Below, piece by piece: positions 58,639-64,000 of a DNA stretch of 64,000 nt. This DNA is from Takakia lepidozioides. Lineage: Eukaryota; Streptophyta; Takakiopsida; Takakiales; Takakiaceae. Both the position numbers and the translations under genes were made by a program. The notes beneath the pieces were generated by a model, which was given only the letters and a program-made list of their open reading frames with translations, had not been told where the DNA came from and did no database searches. Each line of letters starts with the position of its first letter. The first letter of the stretch is position 1. Location of the stretch: the NCBI GenBank assembly GCA_030704615.1, contig CM060733.1, positions 69,626,001-69,690,000 on the forward strand, given 5' to 3'.

Positions 58639-60023
58639 GATTTCTGTCACTCATTCTCATGAAAGGTAGTTGGGTAGCCGATTTTGACAGTTAGCTAGAA
58701 TATTCTAGTGATTGCGAAGGCTTAATTCTTTGCCTAGAAGGCCATGTACCTGGGCATTTGCCAGTTGGTGTAGATTAGAATGGGTAGTTGAAGAGGTTGG
58801 TCACGATAGAATTGCGGTATAGTTTGTAGTTATCAGTTCCATTCAAACTCCTCTGCAGCACCTGTGGTCATATCCTTTTGCCCATGCAATCACAAGTCTT
58901 CCTTCTACAGTTCGATGCTAAATCAGCAACTCAGTTCGAGATGATGCTGAGAGGATAGTATCGAGGCTGGAAAAGCAAGCAGCAGGTAGTTACCTCGCCT
59001 GCTTTTAATGCTCCAGGCGGGCTGGTGAACTGTGGTGGGCATCCGTCGACATCAAACCCCCTTTGCAGGTATTGCTTGGCCACAAGCAGGAATCTTCTGG
59101 AAATGTTGCATGTCAACAACTCTGCACCCTATGAACCAAGGGGTTGAGGGGCAGATTGAACACTTCGGATATTGTCATGTCCTGTCTGAGAAATGCAGGC
59201 GGCCATTATGCAGATGATTGCAGTTGCAGCATTCATTTTAAATTCTTCGAAACCCCAGTATGAAACTAACAGGCCATTGCATGTTAATAGAAAGTGTAAC
59301 ATACCTTAGGTTAGTTTTGAACATGAGTGAGTTATGCAGTACTCAATTGATTGTACTGTGCTTGAACTGACATTTCTACCAAGTAAATGTTAAATTACAC
59401 CTTCCTTTTCCTGTGGACTGTATGTGGCACTCACATTTGTTGAACATCTGCTTCTTCAGTGCTCGAATGAGATGGTGAAATTAGGTTAATATGTTGAATG
59501 TATTTCTCAGACTGTACAATCCCCACCCCATCCATTACATGATTACCATTGTAACCAATTCCTTCCCGCCTGTTATGATCGCTTTTCTTTTTGTATTCGA
59601 TCTCTCTTTGCTTGGGTGCCCCCAATCCTATGGATCCTGGTTTTGGACATGGCTCGCAGGGACCTCTCATGGATTTTGCAGAGCTCATGCATAACCTCTC
59701 ATGGATTTCGCAGAGCTCATGCATACTCGAATGGAAATAAAGACCTCGACTCCAGCTTGGATGGGCCAAATGTTCCTTAATAGGATGCTATGGGTACTCT
59801 AACTATTGGCTCCCCATTATAACATAAAGATTGGATACTTGAGGACCCTACTCCATCATGGGCGCCCCGGAAATCTTATGGGGGGTGCCCCGAACTAAGA
59901 CCTAATCTTTGTTTCAACTCTGAACTAACTTCGTGCATATTGGGTCATAATTACTCGTGACTAGAGTAGCATGTGCCGTTGGCCCAAGTGTCGAGTGTCA
60001 TCTAAGTCCCATATGGCACATAT
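58639..60023. other. COP1 3' region and spacer; no gene recognised
   Basis: Holds the COP1 3' untranslated region and a 32-base tandem repeat (59663-59726). Short frames lack resemblance to known families. Confidence 0.5.
59663..59726. repeat. 32-base tandem repeat, two units
   Basis: cctctcatggatttTgcag and cctctcatggatttCgcag start at 59663 and 59695; the units run to agagctcatgcata and differ in only a few places. Confidence 0.85.
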
Positions 60024-60801
60024 ATGCTGTATAGGGTGAGGAAAACTGGTCTGACTGACCCGCAACAGTTCGCCGACCTCCTAGATCCAGAGCTCATTCA
60101 AAAAGCCATGGCAAAAACAGACCGGACATGGTATTGGCTGACTATGGATGGAATGGTGGAGGTGGTATACGAAGTAAGTTATGCTCCCATTTTCCTCACC
60201 TGAGCCTTCCTCAATTTCTTGTCTTCTGTGCACATGTATCGAATGTAATGTTTGTGCATTTGGTTGTTTGCAGGCAAACATCAAGCTGAATTTGGCCCGG
60301 GCCAAACGCTTCTTCATGGAAACTGAGGGGCAGCCCAAAACATTGCAGGCATTGTCGAACCATTTGAAGGAAGTCGGGGTGAAGTCCAGAATCAAATACA
60401 AGTCAAAGCTTGTGAAGCTAGTGGCCATTGCAGATCCGGCTCTTGGAAAGGACTTCGTCCCCGAGATTGCAAAACATTATTCTCGGGCCATACACCCGAC
60501 CATGCAGTTAGAGAAATTGCATCACGTCTCACCAGCATGTGTGGATGCAAAAAGAGAAGGTGAGGTTGCACTGGACTGCATTTCCTTTTTGGCAATAGGG
60601 ATTGTACCTCTTGTTCCTGACATTGGACCGGAACTGGCAGACAAGGTGGCTGTCAATCTAGAATGCATTGGAGAGTATACAGCGATGAAATATCGCGACA
60701 AAACAAGTGCTGCATTGGAGCAAACGACGGATGAAGGAGCTTTCCGGCGAAGTTTTGAACTCCTCAGCGATGCAAAGTGTGTAGGAGGAAACTCTAGATG
60801 A
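60024..60801 (+). CDS. Unrecognised two-exon gene
   Basis: Exon 1, 60024-60173, opens with ATG (an in-frame TAA lies seven codons upstream) and ends at a good donor (gaa/gtaagt). Exon 2, 60274-60801, follows a ttgcag acceptor in phase. The 225-residue product begins MLYRVRKTGLTDPQQFADLL; it has a basic middle (HLKEVGVKSRIKYKSKLVKL), a Pro-rich hydrophobic stretch (FLAIGIVPLVPDIGPELADK) and a mostly helical, charged C-terminus. I see no signal peptide, zinc ligands or catalytic motif. No frame damage, so it looks like a real gene or a domesticated transposon piece. It lies 1.4 kb after COP1 on the same strand. I do not recognise the family. Confidence 0.5.
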
Positions 60802-62512
60802 TCTGTGACCCAGTGGCAGGGCCAAAGACCCCCTGGGGGCACCATCAGTATTTTTACTGCTAGGAAGCGGCAGACTGCCTATATGGCGAAACCATGGAAA
60901 TCAACCAAATGTATGGCTTTTCTTCCCTGATTCCTTTGAGATTTTACAGGCAGCTACGGACCATCTAATTATAATTTTTCACCCAAGTTTGGGGATTTTT
61001 GGAGGTGATGAGAGACAACATCAAATTATCACGCCGGAGGCAGTTGCGAAAGGCGATTAAATGGAATTCTAATTCATCCAATGGATGAAAACTGGAAATT
61101 CGACCTACAAGCTGGAGGGATGAGAAGACAACCTAGCGCCAACTGGTCATCCATTGGATGGATGAAAAACCAGATTTATCATTAACATCAAGGTTTTCCA
61201 TCCATGGTTATTATTTTATGGTGTTCTATCGTTTTAAAATTATAGACTCATGTAGGAAATAATAGTTTAAGACTATCCTTCACTAGTTTAAGAGGCCCCA
61301 AAAACACAATAAAAGAAGAGCATGCTTCTCTTGTTCTTCAATCTAGTCTCATTTCCTTGTTTTGGCCTCTTGCTTGTGTAGTTAGTTTTGAGCTTGAGGG
61401 AGCTAGTTCCTAGAGAGTTGAGCTTGTGGCTCTCTAGTAATAGAAGCAAGCATAGTGAGAGCAGGATAGTCCTAGATCAAGGCCTTGTGGCCATTTGAGG
61501 CAAGAAGTAGAGGAAGCGCTCCATGAAGTGGGAGACTTGAGGACGAGTAGGAGTACCGGAGGAGGACCAGATTTGAGTACCATTCTACCGAGCGATTTAA
61601 TGCATCCCAAGCACCACTTGTTTCAAAGGGTGACTTACCATACTATCTTGACCTTTGAATTCATTTGTTTCATTTATTGTTCAAGCTTGTTCCAAGAAGA
61701 GACCTTATAGCATTGCTTGCTAAAAATCTATAAAATCTAACTCTCTTTCAAAGATGATGTGTGTGCATCTCTATGTACATGTGTGAAGAGCACAGGTGTG
61801 AAGCCCCAGGAGACAGGGCCTTAGGAATCTAACCCAATTACGTCATGGAAGTGAGGGTAGATGTCCATTATTATGTTTAAGGAGAGGGCGAGCTCACATG
61901 AAGTGACGAAGCTCTTGTCAAATTTCCCTTTCTAGCTTAGTGGCAACGGCCATATTGCATGAGACGGCGAAGCTATCGCCGAAATTCCCATATTATTAAG
62001 CTCATATCTATGTTCATAAGCCCCCTGGCCATAGAGGACCATGGGAGGCGTTGCTAACTAGCTTTATAAGTGGTTAAGCTATTTTGTAGAGAGCTGCCAA
62101 AAAAGGCAGAGCCCAGCACTAAAGTGTCGGCGCCTTAGGCGCCTTTGGGCTGGAGGTCAACCAAGAAGGTTGCCTAGAATCGCCATGGAAAGACGCATCT
62201 AACACGGGTGGCGCGACCTTCCCCCGTGGGGGGAGTTGACCCCTGGAGCAAAGTACGGGTTGCTGGTATACTGCGTGGCAGCACTAGACGCCATAGGTGG
62301 ACCCGTGCAGGTACAACACGAGCGGCAGAGACGACGGAGCCTGCTATTACCCACTGGACCCGCACAGGCGGCGGACCAGTCGCGCCGCGCTACGTAGCGC
62401 TGGCCACGGGGTATCGGTTTTAACCGCTGGATATTACGACGGACCCCGCCAGGGACTGTTGGTCCCTGGAACGGGTATTTTAAGGGGGGTTTTCTCCCTA
62501 TGCCTTTGATTT
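60802..62512. other. No gene recognised; possible LTR remnant
   Basis: 61254-61500 starts tgtaggaaataatag and contains cacaataaaagaag (TATA-like), then T-rich and agcttgtggctctctag-like text, which resembles plant LTR sequence, but no partner LTR, PBS or coding region of the same orientation is seen. 62448-62470 holds a small hairpin (ccagggac / gtccctgg). The rest shows no features. Confidence 0.35.
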
Positions 62513-64000
62513 CTATTGCCGATACTTCTTTACAGCAAAAATCATTCCCAGATCCTCTCGCTCCGTGGTGTTGTACCTAGTCTTAGCGAATGTCAGCTGT
62601 CGACTGACGAAAGATATCGGATGATCATGGCCCTCAGTGTCTGGTTGGCAAAGGGCACATCCTACTGCCACCACTGAAGCATCAACATAAACATGAAAAG
62701 ACGTGTTCCAATCCGGAGCTGCCAAGACTGGTGCAGACACCAACCGTTCCTTGAGCATTTCAAAAGACTCCTGACACCCTACATCCCAGGAGAATACCTA
62801 GTTCTTTTTCAATAGTCGAGTTAGAGGTAATGCCTCTGCTGCATACTTGTCCATAAATTTCTTATACCACCCTGTGTGGCCAAGGAATCCCTTCACTTTG
62901 GACGACGTCTCTGGTGCGGGAAGTTCGACGATGGCGCTTACTTTTGCTGGGTCTGTCGTCACACCGTCTCTCGACACTATGTGTCCCAGTAGCAGTCCAT
63001 GTGTAACTGCAAATACGCACTTCATTGGATTGAGAGATATCCCATTTTCTCTGCACCGGGTGAAGCATTCTTGTAGTGCCACAACGTGATCCTTCGCATC
63101 CCCGTTGCAACAAAAGTCATCTAAGAAAATGACTAAATTCTTTCTCACAATGTCCGAGAAAGCATACGTCATGACCCTCTGAAATGTCAGGGGTGCGTTG
63201 CACAAGCCAAAGGGCATCCTTGTGTAGGCAAATGTTCCCCAGGGTGAGGTGAATATGGTCTTCAACACATCTTTTGGGTCGATCAACAGTTGATTGTAGC
63301 CCGAGAATCCATCCATGAAAGAGTAGAGTTCCTTCCCTACTACTTCTTCCACTAATGTGTCTATAAACGGCAAGGGAAAATGATCCTTGTGCGTTACCTT
63401 GTTAAGGGGGCGGAAGTCCACGCATACCTTTAATCCTCCGTTCTTTTTCCGAACGATCACCATGGGGGACACCCAGGCTGATCTCTCCACTGGAAAGATA
63501 AACTCAGCGGCTAGTAGGTTTTTGATTTCTGCTTTGATGAGAAGGGCCAGATTGGGATTCACCCTCATTTCTCGCTGCCGTCGTGGTGTAGCTCCCGGAA
63601 TCAGGGGAATAGAGTGCATGGCCATAGAGGGCACCCCCTTCAACTCAGTGTAGGACCACACGAAGATGTCTCTAAATTCTTTGAACAAGGCCTGATATTC
63701 TGCCGCCTGTTCTACTGTCAAATGGGATCCAACCTTCACCATCTTGGGTGATTCTCCTCCCACCGCCATATCGACTAATTGCGTTGTTGGCTCGGCTGTG
63801 AAGGTTGATCCTGGTTCAAACCTTGATCCGTTTGACCCTTGTTGTAAATATGGAATGTAGGGGGCACTATGTTTCATCACATCCCTAATTTCTAGGTCGG
63901 CCTCCTCTACAATTTGCATGTCAATGATCTCGCCGTTCTCCTCCTGAGGAATCTCCAGTTCCTGCAGACCAACCTGTCCGGCGGATATCGAGAAGAGCTC
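62513..64000 (-). pseudogene. Third Ty3/gypsy fragment: RT and start of RNase H
   Basis: Runs from beyond the window end to an abrupt stop at 62513. RT blocks: SAWVSPMVIVRKKNGGLKVC, VDFRPLNKVT, YSFMDGFSGYNQL, MPFGLCNAPLTFQRVM and the active site VIFLDDFC (F/L-x-DD form), then FLGHTGWYKKFMDKYAA. A TAG at 62798-62800 interrupts the connection, and the RNase H start (HVYVDASVVAVGCALCQ, YNTTEREDLGMIFAVKKY) continues in the same phase before truncation. It differs from the methyltransferase family in sequence and lacks methyltransferase DNA before RT, as far as the window shows (the part beyond 63919 reads EIPQEENGEIIDMQIVEEAD). Integrase and LTR are missing. Confidence 0.9.

Noticed and set aside
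61254-61500. A confident solo LTR
   Set aside because: LTR-like text but no second copy, PBS or matching coding region to prove it; reported only as a possibility.

Overview
The window is nuclear DNA of a streptophyte plant. Three things show this: a complete COP1 photomorphogenesis gene with 13 exons (52164-58638, + strand), plant-type CACTA, Copia, Ty3/gypsy, Mutator-like and LINE elements, and an NBS-LRR-type leucine-rich repeat fragment. A second multi-exon gene (about 8303-13147, - strand) matches the ciliary/centriolar coiled-coil protein CCDC13. Plants keep such genes mainly when they make flagellate sperm, so a charophyte alga, bryophyte, lycophyte or fern is more likely than a flowering plant. 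The COP1 RING and coiled coil are also clearly divergent from angiosperm COP1. I lean towards a charophyte such as Chara, but this is inference.

Layout. 1-5504: 3' part of a Ty3/gypsy element (copy 1) that encodes, in order, a protease tail, a cytosine-5 DNA methyltransferase, reverse transcriptase-RNase H, integrase and a C-terminal PHD finger. 5505-7140: gag/protease remnant of another gypsy element, interrupted by copy 1. 8303-13147: CCDC13-like gene. 13189-17707: LINE lying just upstream of that gene. 17708-18916: spacer with a GA microsatellite. 18917-22110: decayed Copia. 22115-26566: decayed CACTA with a 3' terminus. 26567-30500: degenerate tandem FCP1/NIF-type HAD phosphatase-like domains. 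30501-35960: spacer with a short dispersed repeat family. 35961-about 43320: copy 2 of the methyltransferase/PHD gypsy element on the - strand, its methyltransferase interrupted by LRR DNA. 43470-46933: Mutator-like transposase with SWIM zinc finger. 46934-51700: spacer with foldback elements. 52164-58638: COP1. 60024-60801: unrecognised two-exon gene. 62513-64000: third gypsy RT fragment.

The most unusual system is the gypsy family that carries a DNA methylation writer (C5 methyltransferase between protease and RT) and a putative chromatin reader (PHD finger after integrase) in one element. Both copies are inactivated by private mutations, but both keep a stop codon at the same place between methyltransferase and RT, followed by CAACCA, which fits the CARYYA readthrough context. 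The two copies lie in opposite orientation about 31 kb apart. COP1, the CCDC13-like gene and the 60 kb gene look like the only intact host genes; everything else is transposon, repeat or decayed gene.
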